A DNA stretch of 64,000 nucleotides, taken from NCBI RefSeq assembly GCF_000359605.1, contig NZ_APML01000019.1, forward strand, positions 1-64,000. Direction: 5' to 3'. Below the pieces are notes generated by a model, which saw only the letters and a program-made list of their open reading frames with translations, was not told the origin of the DNA and did no database searches. This DNA is from Gracilibacillus halophilus YIM-C55.5 (GTDB lineage Bacteria; Bacillota; Bacilli; Bacillales; Amphibacillaceae). Positions 45,149 to 54,021 of this stretch are shown piece after piece. How positions within the stretch are numbered: the first letter of the stretch is position 1; every line of letters begins with the position of its first letter. The translations under genes were made by a program, and so were the position numbers.

Positions 45149-46325
45149 TTTTTATCCACTCACTTATTTCGGTATGATCATTTGAAAGTTCTCCATCAAC
45201 AACAGCTTCCTCTATGTATGCTAACCATTGACTAATCCAAGGGCCTTTCGGTTGATTGGGAAACCAGTTCATCAAGTCATTGCCGTTTACTTTCAGTTCA
45301 TTTCTTGTTTGGATGGGAAGCTGTTCTTGAACGCTCGCTAGCTTACTACTCTGAACGTGTATGCCTTGATAAGTCATTAATACTAATGAAAAACTATTGA
45401 ACAATGAATCAGGCAATTGGTACACAATCCAGTTCATACTTTTATTAGCCTCCCAATTGTTAACAGCTCTTACAAGAGAAATAACCTGATTGACCGTTTG
45501 GTTCGATAGTTTCCATTGCTTCTGCCAGTATTGAATAGGAATCTTTGGCTGTTTTACATGGCAAATCGCAAGAAATGTGGCAAGGTGATCTAGCGGTTGT
45601 TCTAAAGATTCTACCGTTTGACGGATGAAGTCGTCTTCTGAAAAGACGGGTATATAGTATATAAGACGTGATGTTAAAAACTGAGAAATGGCTTTTTTGA
45701 CATAAGAACCGCTGATTAGTTTTTCCCATTCAACAGCAATTCGTTCCATAGCAATATATTGTAACAACTCTGCGTTTTTTTGAATCGCATGAAGAGTACG
45801 CTCGTTCATATGAAATCCAATTTGACTCACAAATCGAATCCCACGCATCATTCGTAAAGGATCCTCTGTAAATCGTTCATTTGGAGGACCTACAGTACGA
45901 ATTGTTGCTTGTTTCAAATCGATTTCTCCTTCAAATGGGTCAATCCGTTCAAAATGCTGATTCATTGCGATGGCGTTGATCGTATAATCTCTACGGGCAA
46001 GATCAGTATAAATATCACCGACATATTCGACTACATCCGGGTGACGAAAATCACTATATGAGCTTTCTGTACGAAAAGTTGTCACTTCAAAAGATTCCGA
46101 TTCATAACGGACGATTACAGTACCATGCTCAATACCAACAGGAATGACTTTTTCAAATATCGACATCATATCTTCAGGTGTTGCAGAAGAAGCGATATCA
46201 ATATCTTCAACGGGGCGTCCTAACAAATAGTCTCGCACGGCCCCACCGACAATATAAGCTTGAAAACCTGCTTTTTCAATAGCAAAAAGTACATTCGCAG
46301 CTTTATCAAATAATTCTTTACTCAT
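45129..46325 (-). CDS. cca: CCA-adding tRNA nucleotidyltransferase
   Basis: The 398-aa class II enzyme adds or repairs 3'-CCA on tRNA. The catalytic head has VGGAVRDYLLGRPVEDIDIASSA with the metal-binding Asp-x-Asp pair, RRDYTINAIAMN, and the nucleotide-specifying helix EDPLRMMRGIRF. The helical tail is less conserved. The ATG at 46325 overlaps the bshA stop by 8 bp (ATGAGTAA). A GTG three codons earlier is an alternative. Confidence 0.95.
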   Translation of the reverse strand: MSKELFDKAANVLFAIEKAGFQAYIVGGAVRDYLLGRPVEDIDIASSATPEDMMSIFEKVIPVGIEHGTVIVRYESESFEVTTFRTESSYSDFRHPDVVEYVGDIYTDLARRDYTINAIAMNQHFERIDPFEGEIDLKQATIRTVGPPNERFTEDPLRMMRGIRFVSQIGFHMNERTLHAIQKNAELLQYIAMERIAVEWEKLISGSYVKKAISQFLTSRLIYYIPVFSEDDFIRQTVESLEQPLDHLATFLAICHVKQPKIPIQYWQKQWKLSNQTVNQVISLVRAVNNWEANKSMNWIVYQLPDSLFNSFSLVLMTYQGIHVQSSKLASVQEQLPIQTRNELKVNGNDLMNWFPNQPKGPWISQWLAYIEEAVVDGELSNDHTEISEWIKNESNDT

Positions 46326-47454
46326 CGACTTCACCGATTACTTGATCATATAGCGTTTCATATTGTTGAAGAATTGATTGGGAAGCAAATTCCTCTTTCA
46401 CCGTTTTTTCAGCTTGTTGTGAGAAGTCATTCCATTTTTCTGAATCGGACAATAAAGAGATGGCTCGATTGGCAAAACTATCAATATCTCCTAGCTTTTC
46501 TATATATCCATTACGTTGATGTTGGATTACTTCAGGAATCCCACCCACGTCTGAGCCAATACAAGGTACACCACAAGCCATCGCTTCTAGCAACACTAAA
46601 CCAAAGCTTTCTTTTTCTGAAAGTAATAATTTGAGATCAGAAATGGACAGCAACTCTGGGATATTCTTTTGTTTGCCTAAAAAATGAACATGGTCTTCTA
46701 AATTCATTTGACGAACAAGCTCATAGACTGTACTATATTCAGGACCATCGCCAATCAATAATAAACGGGATGGCATGTTTCGATTGATTTTTTCAAACGT
46801 TTGGACTACATCTTGGACGCGTTTTACTTTTCGGAAATTTGATATATGAATCAATACCTTTTCTTCATTCGAAATATTGTATTTTGCTTTGACATGCTCT
46901 TCTGCTTGACGAGGATAATACTCTTCTTCATTAATAAAATTATAAATCACTTTCATCGGCTTTTGAACGTCTAACATTTGCTTCGTCTGTTTTACTAAAC
47001 TGCTCGAAACGGCGGTCACTGCATCAGACTGCTCAATACCAAATTCGATCATTTTTTTTAAACTACGGTCAATGCCTAACACTGTAATATCTGTACCATG
47101 CAATGTGGTTACGATTCTTACTGGATGTTTTGCCATTTGCTTGGCAAGTATCGCACAAATCGCGTGAGGCATAGCATAATGAGCATGAATCACATCAATT
47201 CCCTCTGTATCAATCACTTCTGCAATCTTAGTGGCAAGCGCCAAATCATATGGTGGATACTGAAAGACAGGATAATGATTCATTTCAATTTCGTGAAAAA
47301 ATATATTTGAATAAAAGGTATCAAGTCGAAACGGTACACTCGAAGTAATGAAGTGAACTTCATGCCCTTTGTTTGCAAACATTTTACCTAATTCTGTAGC
47401 GATAATTCCTGATCCGCCCACTGACGGATAGCAAACCACACCAATTTTTAACAT
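46318..47454 (-). CDS. bshA: Bacillithiol synthase step 1: N-acetyl-alpha-D-glucosaminyl L-malate synthase
   Basis: The 378-aa GT4 glycosyltransferase joins GlcNAc to malate, the first step of bacillithiol, the low-molecular-weight thiol of Bacillota. The N-terminal KIGVVCYPSVGGSGIIATELG, HAHYAMPHA and LHGTDITVLG, and the C-terminal nucleotide-sugar motif EKESFGLVLLEAMACGVPCIGSD, are all present. In B. subtilis bshB1 lies between mgsA and bshA; here the 40-bp gap holds nothing. It overlaps cca. Confidence 0.96.
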   Translation of the reverse strand: MLKIGVVCYPSVGGSGIIATELGKMFANKGHEVHFITSSVPFRLDTFYSNIFFHEIEMNHYPVFQYPPYDLALATKIAEVIDTEGIDVIHAHYAMPHAICAILAKQMAKHPVRIVTTLHGTDITVLGIDRSLKKMIEFGIEQSDAVTAVSSSLVKQTKQMLDVQKPMKVIYNFINEEEYYPRQAEEHVKAKYNISNEEKVLIHISNFRKVKRVQDVVQTFEKINRNMPSRLLLIGDGPEYSTVYELVRQMNLEDHVHFLGKQKNIPELLSISDLKLLLSEKESFGLVLLEAMACGVPCIGSDVGGIPEVIQHQRNGYIEKLGDIDSFANRAISLLSDSEKWNDFSQQAEKTVKEEFASQSILQQYETLYDQVIGEVDE

Positions 47455-47494
47455 AATACATACCTACCCTACCATTTTCTCATATAAAAACGTC

Positions 47495-47887
47495 TCATTG
47501 TAAGTTACGCCAATCAAAAAAACCAGCATCTAACGCTCGTATCATAATTTCTGCACCACCTAGATTCGTAACGAGTGGAATTTGGTACACATCACATAAG
47601 CGCATCAGTGCACTAATATCTGGTTCATGCGGTTGAGCAGTTAATGGATCTCGGAAGAACAATACAAGATCCATTTCATTATCAGCAATTCTAGATCCGA
47701 TTTGCTGATCCCCGCCTAACGGACCTGATTGAAAACGTTGTACACGCAAGCCTGTTTCATTGCTAATACGTTTTCCTGTAGTCCCTGTTGCAAACAAAGT
47801 ATGATGCTTTAAGATCCTCTCATAGGCAATCGTAAAGTTAACCATATCTTCCTTCTTTTTGTCGTGTGCAATTAAAGCGATTTTCAT
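47495..47887 (-). CDS. mgsA: Methylglyoxal synthase
   Basis: The 130-aa enzyme converts dihydroxyacetone phosphate to methylglyoxal, an overflow route from glycolysis. It has [23 protein letters not shown], the active-site [14 protein letters not shown] and [15 protein letters not shown]. The start ATG is 8 bp after the dapB stop region. It is read with dapB and bshA. Bacillithiol is used to detoxify methylglyoxal, which gives a functional reason for the cluster. Confidence 0.96.
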   Translation of the reverse strand: MKIALIAHDKKKEDMVNFTIAYERILKHHTLFATGTTGKRISNETGLRVQRFQSGPLGGDQQIGSRIADNEMDLVLFFRDPLTAQPHEPDISALMRLCDVYQIPLVTNLGGAEIMIRALDAGFFDWRNLQ

Positions 47888-47895
47888 GGTTTCAC

Positions 47896-48693
47896 CTACT
47901 CTAATAAATTTTCTAAGCCATAAACGAGAATATCTAACTTCATGACGTGATCGATTGCTAGTTTCACACCAGTCATAAACGATTCGCGATGGAAGGAATC
48001 ATGTTTAATTGTTAAATTCTCCCCATTCGATCCAAATACAACTTCTTGATGTGCCACTAAGCCAGGCAGTCTCATACTATGTATTTTCATACCGTCTATA
48101 TCTGCACCACGTGCTCCCATGATCGTTTCTTTTTCATCGGGATGACCTTGCTTTTTCGTTTCACGTACGTCCTGAATTAATTGAGCTGTTTTAGCTGCTG
48201 TTCCAGATGGCGCATCTAATTTTTTATCATGATGCTTTTCAATAATTTCAACATCTTGAAAATACTTTGCTGCCCATTTAGCAAATTGCATCATTAACAC
48301 GGCACCTAGCGCAAAATTCGGTGCAATGACAACGCCAGTTTCTTTGTCTTCAGCCATATCTGTTAATTCTTGTAATTGTTCGTCCGTAAAACCTGTCGTT
48401 CCTACGACTGGTCGAATACCATATTCAAGAGCTGTTTTCGTATGAATATATCCATATTCTGGTGTCGTCAAATCAACGAGTACATCAGCAGAAACAGCAT
48501 TGAAACAAGTTTGAATATCGTCATAAAAGGTAGCATCCAAATGTGGTAATTCATCAAAGTCCTTTACTTGACTACCTGCGTATTTATGATCAAGGCAAGC
48601 GACTAATTCAAGATCTTCTTGTTTCTCGATCATGCGTAAAGCTTCACTGCCCATTTTTCCTCTAGGTCCTGCTACAATCACTCTTGTCATCAT
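47896..48693 (-). CDS. dapB: 4-hydroxy-tetrahydrodipicolinate reductase
   Basis: DapB acts directly after DapA in the lysine, diaminopimelate and dipicolinate route. The 265-aa protein has the nucleotide-binding [21 protein letters not shown], the catalytic [15 protein letters not shown] and a C-terminal FDHRESF-like block. The ATG at 48693 is 5 bp after AAGGAGG and overlaps the ypjD stop by 4 bp (ATGA). It is not linked to dapA here, and no lysine element is seen upstream of this operon. Confidence 0.96.
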   Translation of the reverse strand: MMTRVIVAGPRGKMGSEALRMIEKQEDLELVACLDHKYAGSQVKDFDELPHLDATFYDDIQTCFNAVSADVLVDLTTPEYGYIHTKTALEYGIRPVVGTTGFTDEQLQELTDMAEDKETGVVIAPNFALGAVLMMQFAKWAAKYFQDVEIIEKHHDKKLDAPSGTAAKTAQLIQDVRETKKQGHPDEKETIMGARGADIDGMKIHSMRLPGLVAHQEVVFGSNGENLTIKHDSFHRESFMTGVKLAIDHVMKLDILVYGLENLLE

Positions 48694-49034
48694 GAGTCCT
48701 CCTTGTTTTCTTTCCGCGTCCATCGATCATGATCTCTCGTTTCGATTTTTTGCATCGTCTGTTCAAAGGCTTCTGTTAAATCAATGTTTTGTGAGTTGGC
48801 AAAGCACATCATCACAAATAGAAGATCACCTAACTCGGCTTCGATAGAATTCTCTTTTTCATTTGACTTTTTCGGTTTTTCACCGTACTGATGATTAATT
48901 TCTCTTGCTAGTTCGCCAATTTCTTCGGTAAACCGTGCCAACATACTTAATGGCGAAAAATAGCCTTCTTTAAACTGCGATATGTATTCATCGACTCTTT
49001 TTTGCATCTGTTCCATGTCCTGTGTCTGTACCAT
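48690..49034 (-). CDS. ypjD: MazG-family nucleotide pyrophosphohydrolase YpjD
   Basis: The 114-aa all-alpha NTP pyrophosphohydrolase has the metal-binding EEIGELAREI (Glu-x-x-Glu) and ELGDLLFVMMCFAN (Glu-x-x-Asp) pairs. It probably cleans the nucleotide pool. The ATG at 49034 is 7-8 bp after GGAGGTC; an upstream in-frame ATG lacks a site. It is the first gene of a long leftward operon (ypjD-dapB-mgsA-bshA-cca-birA-panBCD-dinG), with a probable promoter at 49106-49134. Confidence 0.93.
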   Translation of the reverse strand: MVQTQDMEQMQKRVDEYISQFKEGYFSPLSMLARFTEEIGELAREINHQYGEKPKKSNEKENSIEAELGDLLFVMMCFANSQNIDLTEAFEQTMQKIETRDHDRWTRKENKEDS

Positions 49035-49105
49035 AAAAAAAGACCTCCGTATCAACCTAATTCTATGTAGGTAATGGTCATGAATGTGTTTAGGTTTCTT
49101 CTATT

Positions 49106-49134
49106 ATCGTAGCTAAAGTTCGTACATTTGACAA
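49106..49134 (-). promoter_or_regulatory. Probable promoter of the ypjD-dapB-mgsA-bshA operon
   Basis: Minus strand TTGTCA, 17-bp spacer, TACGAT. It lies about 70 bp upstream of ypjD and just past the terminator of the preceding gene. Confidence 0.5.
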
Positions 49135-49158
49135 ATATTTCACCTTTTATACGTTGGT

Positions 49159-49194
49159 TGAAAAGAAAAGACAGATGCACGAAGCACCTGCCTT
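49159..49194 (-). terminator. Terminator of the yugP-like gene
   Basis: On the minus strand AAGGCAGGTGC, a TTCG tetraloop and GCATCTGTCTT form an 11-bp stem with two G-T pairs, followed by TTTCTTTTC. It lies 9 bp past the true yugP-like stop at 49203. Confidence 0.8.
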
Positions 49195-49202
49195 GTATTT
49201 CA

Positions 49203-49876
49203 TTACTCGTCTTGAAGGAAAAATATCGAAGCAAAGCGAATTAATTCGGCTAAAGCAACTGCAGCAGCAGCAACATACGTAAGCGCAGCAGCATTTAATA
49301 CTTTCTTTGTCTGTTTTTCCTCATTATTTCGGATAATACCCGTGGAAACCAGTTGGTTCATCGCCCGATTTGAGGCGTCAAACTCGACTGGTAATGTAAC
49401 GAATTGAAATAATACGGCAAAAGCATGAAAATGACACCGACGAGCAATAATCCCATTGCTTGAAAAATTAACCCAGCGATAATAAAAACAAATGCCATTT
49501 TGTCACCGAAGCTGGCAACAGGGACTAACGCATGACGGAAGCGTAAAAATGCATAGTCTTGTGCATCTTGAATCGCATGTCCGACTTCATGCGCTGCAAT
49601 GGCTGCAGCAGCTGCCGAATAACCATGATAATTATCACTGGATAAACGGACAACTTTTTTTCTAGGGTCATAATGGTCCGATAGCGTCCCTTTCACTTCT
49701 TCTATTCGAACATCAAATAAGCCATTGTCATTCAATATCTTCCGTGCGACTTGTGCACCTGTGATCATATTCGAGTTCATTACTTTAGAATATTTTTTGT
49801 AGGTGCTTTTCACTTTTGACTGTGCCCACAATGGAACAATCAACAATATTGCAAAATATAGAAGCATTCCTAACAT
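49203..49876 (-). pseudogene. yugP: YugP-like membrane zinc metallopeptidase, interrupted by a one-base frameshift
   Basis: The first frame (start 49876) gives an N-terminal membrane helix (1-18), the zinc site AAHEVGHA (His96, Glu97, His100) and membrane helices to about residue 150, then a wrong-frame tail and stop at 49358. A second frame continues the family sequence without a break: VLFQFVTLPVEFDASNRAM.., ..TKKVLNAAALTYVAAA and ALAELIRFASIFFLQDE, stop 49203-49205. The join is in the AAAA run at 49419-49422 (TTTT on the coding strand): one extra T restores a protein of about 224 aa, the length of B. subtilis YugP. Real mutation or a homopolymer read error. It is co-oriented with ypjB. Confidence 0.88.
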
Positions 49877-49937
49877 CTTTTCATTCCTCCATCAATTCCA
49901 TCTCTAAGGTCAATTTTAGTCAAGTCTTGTGAAAATG

Positions 49938-50648
49938 TCAATTCGAATGTCCTGACTTCCCTTCTGCTCTGTATTTTACCCAAGCGACATAAGATAATGA
50001 GACGAATAAAAATCCTGCCACAATGATGAGTAACCAAACGAAGTATTCTTGATAACTGGTGTAATGGAACTGATTTAGATCGATCAAAGAAACTTGTTCA
50101 AAGGCTTCTTCTACTTGCTCTTTGTGTTGACCTAACGACAGAAAACTTTCCTCAATGCTTTGGTATCGTTCCTCAGATAAATGCGCTTCAAATACTGGTG
50201 AAAGCACTTCCCATTGGCGTTGTAACTGTAATATCTCTGACTGATCGATGGTATCTTCATTCGAAAGTTTTTCTAAATCGTAAGTAAGTTCCTGTTTCCA
50301 AGTCACCCAACGTGCATCTTTTTCTGTTATTATCGAATCATAAAGCAAGAGTAATTGCTGTGCTCGTATAGTCACTACATGTTTTTGTATATCCTGTTGA
50401 TGTAGAACTTGCATATTTTCATCGATATATTTTTGCACGATATCAACATGAACCGGCGCACGCTCATTTATATTCTTTAACATATCTTCTTCTATTAGTT
50501 GCAGAAGTTCTTTCGCTTCATCGTATCGATTTTCTTGGATATAACGCTCATATTGGTATACATTTGAATCAGCCTGTAAGTATAAAGGAAACACAAGTAT
50601 AGCAATGAGTATGAACAAAATCAAGCTACCGTATGTCTTAACATGCAC
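49938..50648 (-). CDS. ypjB: Sporulation protein YpjB
   Basis: The 236-aa protein has an N-terminal signal/anchor (residues 8-25), a helical extracellular region and a C-terminal membrane helix (about 202-224) with a basic end (KYRAEGKSGHSN). This matches the YpjB family, linked to sporulation in B. subtilis. The start is GTG at 50648 with AAGGGA 5 bp upstream. It follows ypjA on the same strand, as in B. subtilis. Confidence 0.85.
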   Translation of the reverse strand: MHVKTYGSLILFILIAILVFPLYLQADSNVYQYERYIQENRYDEAKELLQLIEEDMLKNINERAPVHVDIVQKYIDENMQVLHQQDIQKHVVTIRAQQLLLLYDSIITEKDARWVTWKQELTYDLEKLSNEDTIDQSEILQLQRQWEVLSPVFEAHLSEERYQSIEESFLSLGQHKEQVEEAFEQVSLIDLNQFHYTSYQEYFVWLLIIVAGFLFVSLSYVAWVKYRAEGKSGHSN

Positions 50649-50713
50649 AAAAATCCCTTCTTCCTAACGTCCTTTTCACAAATATATGAATCGTTAGAAA
50701 GGGTTATGCATTA

Positions 50714-51288
50714 TCAATTGAACTGAGTTTGCTGACGAAATTGTTGACGATACACAAAAATAATTACGACAATACTTAACCAAAAAGTAAAATACCCTAT
50801 TTCGTTACTATATTCAGATAAACTGCCATAAACAGGCATCATACCAAAGACATAGTCTATGATTTCATTATGTAATAGCCACACCGCAGCGATCATGAGA
50901 TGTGAAAAGTGAAATCGATATAAAGGACTGTACAAATATGCCTGCAGCGCCATAGCGCCATGTGATAGCATAAGCATATACCCGTCCATGGCAAAGATCC
51001 ATCTACATACCATGTTAGTGCATTCATAACAACTGCCCAAATTCCGTATTTTAGTAACGATACATAAGCAAATGCTTCAATTAATTTGAACTGCTTGCCA
51101 TATAAATAACAACATAAAAAAATGGTAAAAAATAAGCTTGCTGTTGGACTGTCAGGAACAAAGGCTAAAAATATAAGCGGTGTTTGTTCTAATTGATCCC
51201 CATACCAAAAGTATCCATAAATTGTTCCCAATAAATTGACAAAGAATAGAATTGCGATGATAGTGGGATGAAATAATAATTGTTTCAT
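50714..51288 (-). pseudogene. ypjA: YpjA membrane protein (DUF1405), interrupted by a one-base frameshift
   Basis: The first frame from 51288 gives MKQLLFHPTIIAILFFVNLLG, IYGYFWYGDQLEQTPL, VPDSPTASLFF and KYGIWAVVMNALTWYVDGSLPWTG, then a wrong-frame tail. The second frame resumes exactly there: YMLMLSHGAMALQAYLYSPLYRFHFSHL, AAVWLLHNEIIDYVFG and IGYFTFWLSI, stop 50714. One extra base in the CCC run at 50979-50981 would rejoin them to about 191 aa, the normal DUF1405 length, with six membrane helices. Function of YpjA is unknown. It lies just after the qcrABC terminator, as in B. subtilis. Confidence 0.9.
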
Positions 51289-51316
51289 GTCCTTACCACC
51301 TCCACTACGTGCTTTT

Positions 51317-51348
51317 CAAAAAATTTACCCCTCGTCTATAAACGAGGG
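51317..51348 (-). terminator. Terminator of the qcrABC operon
   Basis: On the minus strand CCCCTCGTTTATAGACGAGGGG forms a perfect stem, followed by TAAATTTTTTG. It lies 8 bp past the qcrC stop. Confidence 0.88.
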
Positions 51349-51355
51349 GGTTAGA

Positions 51356-52147
51356 TTATTCTTCTGATGAAGCTTGTTCATTTACCGAAACAATAAAATC
51401 GGCTAATTGCTGTAATTCTTCATCCGATCCTTGGAATTGACCAGCAGGCATATTTCCGATACCATTTTGAGCAATATCTTTAATTTCATCAGCGCTGTAG
51501 TCAATGCCAATCAATGTTGGACCAGCTTGCCCCTCTAAGTTACCACCATGACAACTTAGACAATTATTTTCGTATACAGCATAACCTTCTGATTCTTTGT
51601 CAATTTCAACACTCGGTCCACTGTCTGGCCATTCCGGTTTATTATTCGCTGCTTTCTCTTCCCAGTCGACATGTGCAGCCGCTTCATAAGTTAACCAAAA
51701 GACAGCGATGATACTTAGTAACATTAAAGAAACGGTTATTGGCCGTTTATGCGGTCGACGTTCTTTCCCGCGATCTAAGAAAGGCGCTAAGAATAAAGCC
51801 CCGAATGCAAGACCTGGTATAACAATCGCTCCTAATACGAAAAACGGTCCACTGGCAAATTTATACTTGAGTAGTTGATATAAAAATAAGAAATACCAAT
51901 CTGGCAATGGCAAATAAGACGCATCTGTCGGATCTGCCATTTTCTCTAAAGGAGCTGGGTGTGCGATCGTTAAACATAAAAAACCAACTAGAAACACAGC
52001 ACCTACTAGCCATTCCTTTAGTAGAAAGTTCGGCCAAAATGGCTCCGTTCTCCCAGGATACTCCGAATAATCCTTAGGAATAAATTTGTTCTTTTCGGCG
52101 GGTACACGAGAATCACCGACAAACTTCATACCTTTTCCTCGCTTCAT
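51356..52147 (-). CDS. qcrC: Menaquinol:cytochrome c reductase, cytochrome b/c subunit
   Basis: The 263-aa protein fuses the C-terminal half of cytochrome b (subunit IV-like; membrane helices about 44-62, 84-120, 138-154) to a cytochrome c domain with the haem site CLSCH (196-200) and a distal Met near the C-terminus (NMPAGQF). This fusion is the Bacillus-type bc complex. ATG at 52147, 7 bp after GGAGGG. It is the last gene of qcrABC. Confidence 0.97.
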   Translation of the reverse strand: MKRGKGMKFVGDSRVPAEKNKFIPKDYSEYPGRTEPFWPNFLLKEWLVGAVFLVGFLCLTIAHPAPLEKMADPTDASYLPLPDWYFLFLYQLLKYKFASGPFFVLGAIVIPGLAFGALFLAPFLDRGKERRPHKRPITVSLMLLSIIAVFWLTYEAAAHVDWEEKAANNKPEWPDSGPSVEIDKESEGYAVYENNCLSCHGGNLEGQAGPTLIGIDYSADEIKDIAQNGIGNMPAGQFQGSDEELQQLADFIVSVNEQASSEE

Positions 52148-52177
52148 CACTATCCCTCCTTTTACAAAACGATAATT

Positions 52178-52852
52178 TTATAGTGGTCCAGAAATCCCTT
52201 GTTTACGAATCATAATAAAGTGAATACCCATTAATACAAATAATGCTGCCGGTAAGAAGAATACATGAATAGCGAAAAAACGAGTGAGTGTTTGCGCACC
52301 GACAATCGTTGGGTCACCACCCAATAATGTTTTTGTCATTTCACCAATAAGTGGTACATCACCAGCAATATTAAGTGTAACAACTGTTGCAAAGTAAGCC
52401 TTGTTATCCCAAGGTAATAAATACCCCGTCAAACCTAACGCAAGCATAACAAAAAAGATAAGTACACCAACCATCCAATTTAGCTCACGCGGTTTCTTAT
52501 AAGCTCCTTGAAAGAATACACGTAACGTATGTAAAAATAACATGACAATAACCACACTAGCGCCCCAATGGTGCATGCCTCGTACAATTTGACCGTGAGC
52601 AACTTCAGTTTGTAAATAATAGACCGATCGCCATGCGTTTTCAATATCTGGGACGTAATACATTGTTAAAAACATTCCAGATAAGATTTGGATAACCGTC
52701 ACAAAAAATGTTAATCCGCCAAAACAATAAACAAACGCAGAAAAATGGTGAGCTGGGTTGACGTGTTCTGGAACCTCATGATCGGCAATATCACGCCATA
52801 GAGGTGTTATATCAACACGGTCATCAATCCAGTCATAGACTTTTTGTAGCAT
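52178..52852 (-). CDS. qcrB: Menaquinol:cytochrome c reductase, cytochrome b subunit
   Basis: The 224-aa b6-type cytochrome has four membrane helices. Haem-ligand histidines lie in MHHWGASVVIVMLFLHTLR and FFAIHVFFLPAALFVLMGIHF. The N-terminal FSAFVYCFGGLTFF and the GYLLPWD quinone-site segment are conserved. It forms the quinol-oxidising core with QcrA and QcrC. It begins 2 bp after the qcrA stop. Confidence 0.97.
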   Translation of the reverse strand: MLQKVYDWIDDRVDITPLWRDIADHEVPEHVNPAHHFSAFVYCFGGLTFFVTVIQILSGMFLTMYYVPDIENAWRSVYYLQTEVAHGQIVRGMHHWGASVVIVMLFLHTLRVFFQGAYKKPRELNWMVGVLIFFVMLALGLTGYLLPWDNKAYFATVVTLNIAGDVPLIGEMTKTLLGGDPTIVGAQTLTRFFAIHVFFLPAALFVLMGIHFIMIRKQGISGPL

Positions 52853-52854
52853 TT

Positions 52855-53364
52855 TTACGCCTCCTCTCTTGCCACAGCATTACCAAGATATAATTTTCCA
52901 TCCCTTACTTCTTTTTGATAAACATCTAATGCAGCATTTGGTGGTGTATTTGGTACGTTTACGCCATCTTTGTAATAACGACCACCGTGACAAGGACAGA
53001 AAAATTGATTAGGGTGATCTTCGCTACCAGCCCAATTAATCGTACAACCTAAGTGTTTACACACAGGTGATAATGCTACAACTTCGTCATTTTCATCCAA
53101 ATATACCCAGGCACTCTTTGTAACCTCTGAAGTATACCAAGCATCCACTTGTTCAATCGTCCAATCAAATCGCTGAGGTTCGTTCGTTAGTTCACTCATA
53201 TCTGCGACTGCTTTCATATCACTTGATCCAGACGCTTGTAAAACAGGATCAATTGCAAAGCGAACCATTGGTGCAAGCATTCCAGCAGCCATAAAACCGC
53301 CCACTCCAGTTAATGTATAATTTAAAAATTGGCGACGGGAAACTTGTTGTTTTTTCTCAGCCAT
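52855..53364 (-). CDS. qcrA: Menaquinol:cytochrome c reductase, Rieske iron-sulfur subunit
   Basis: The 169-aa protein has an N-terminal twin-arginine signal-anchor (SRRQFLNYTLTG, residues 9-20, then a hydrophobic segment to 34). The Rieske ligands are Cys102/His104 with Cys107 (CKHLGC) and Cys123/His126 with Cys125 (CPCHGG). QcrA is exported folded by the Tat system, whose genes are in this window at 20.2-21.4 kb. The ATG has GGGGGTAAAGG upstream, and a good promoter lies 70 bp further up. Confidence 0.97.
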   Translation of the reverse strand: MAEKKQQVSRRQFLNYTLTGVGGFMAAGMLAPMVRFAIDPVLQASGSSDMKAVADMSELTNEPQRFDWTIEQVDAWYTSEVTKSAWVYLDENDEVVALSPVCKHLGCTINWAGSEDHPNQFFCPCHGGRYYKDGVNVPNTPPNAALDVYQKEVRDGKLYLGNAVAREEA

Positions 53365-53432
53365 CCTTTACCCCCCTCTACACAAAATCCGACTTCATGG
53401 TATAATATATCTCAAGATACTAGGACAGTACT

Positions 53433-53461
53433 ATGATAGCGCAAACTTAGACTGTGGTCAA
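53433..53461 (-). promoter_or_regulatory. Promoter of qcrABC
   Basis: Minus strand TTGACC, 17-bp spacer, TATCAT. It lies in the 130-bp gap between ypiF and qcrA, about 70 bp upstream of the qcrA start. Confidence 0.7.
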
Positions 53462-53496
53462 TAAAATTAATCTGAATTCGACAAAAGTTTATCTTT

Positions 53497-53952
53497 TTAC
53501 CAAAAAGATTGAATTAATTCACTCACTTGACTTTTTTGATCTGTGACCCATTCTTTAGCCTCATTTGAATCTACATTTTCTATGTAGCGACTAGGTAACC
53601 AAATGAGTGTAGAAGATAACGTTCCTTCTCGTTTTTTCCAATGTACATCAAATGTTAACAAAAATTTGTGCCTAAACTTATCCCCCATCTCTTCTGTCCA
53701 TTGATTGATTCGTTGTACTTCTTCATCATAGTCATTTTCCACAAAATATGTATAGGGTGTACTTAAAAATATTCTTCCCATAAAATCTCGTTCTAATTCG
53801 TGGGTTAAAATTTGTAACAGCTCAGCTTGATTGGCATATTTTTTTGCATCTGACTCTGTTTTGAATGTAACAGGTAATAAAGGAATGCATAACGTATCAA
53901 TATATTGCTGTTCTTGAAAAAACGTCTCGATTGAGCTAGTTTCCCATTTCAT
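53497..53952 (-). CDS. ypiF: YpiF family protein (DUF2487)
   Basis: The 151-aa protein starts MKWETSSIETFFQEQQYIDTL. It has the conserved CIPLLPVTFKTESDAKKYANQAELLQIL block and LLTFDVHWKKREGTLSSTLIWLPSRYI, as in the DUF2487 family next to qcrA in Bacilli. Function is unknown. The ATG at 53952 follows GAGGGACAGG; ten in-frame codons upstream lack a site. It is in the ypiA-ypiB-ypiF order of B. subtilis. Confidence 0.87.
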   Translation of the reverse strand: MKWETSSIETFFQEQQYIDTLCIPLLPVTFKTESDAKKYANQAELLQILTHELERDFMGRIFLSTPYTYFVENDYDEEVQRINQWTEEMGDKFRHKFLLTFDVHWKKREGTLSSTLIWLPSRYIENVDSNEAKEWVTDQKSQVSELIQSFW

Positions 53953-54021
53953 GGCCTGTCCCTCATTTCTAACTTCTTTCATTACAATGTATGACGTAGG
54001 AAAAAAGCAAGCGCTTCTTCC

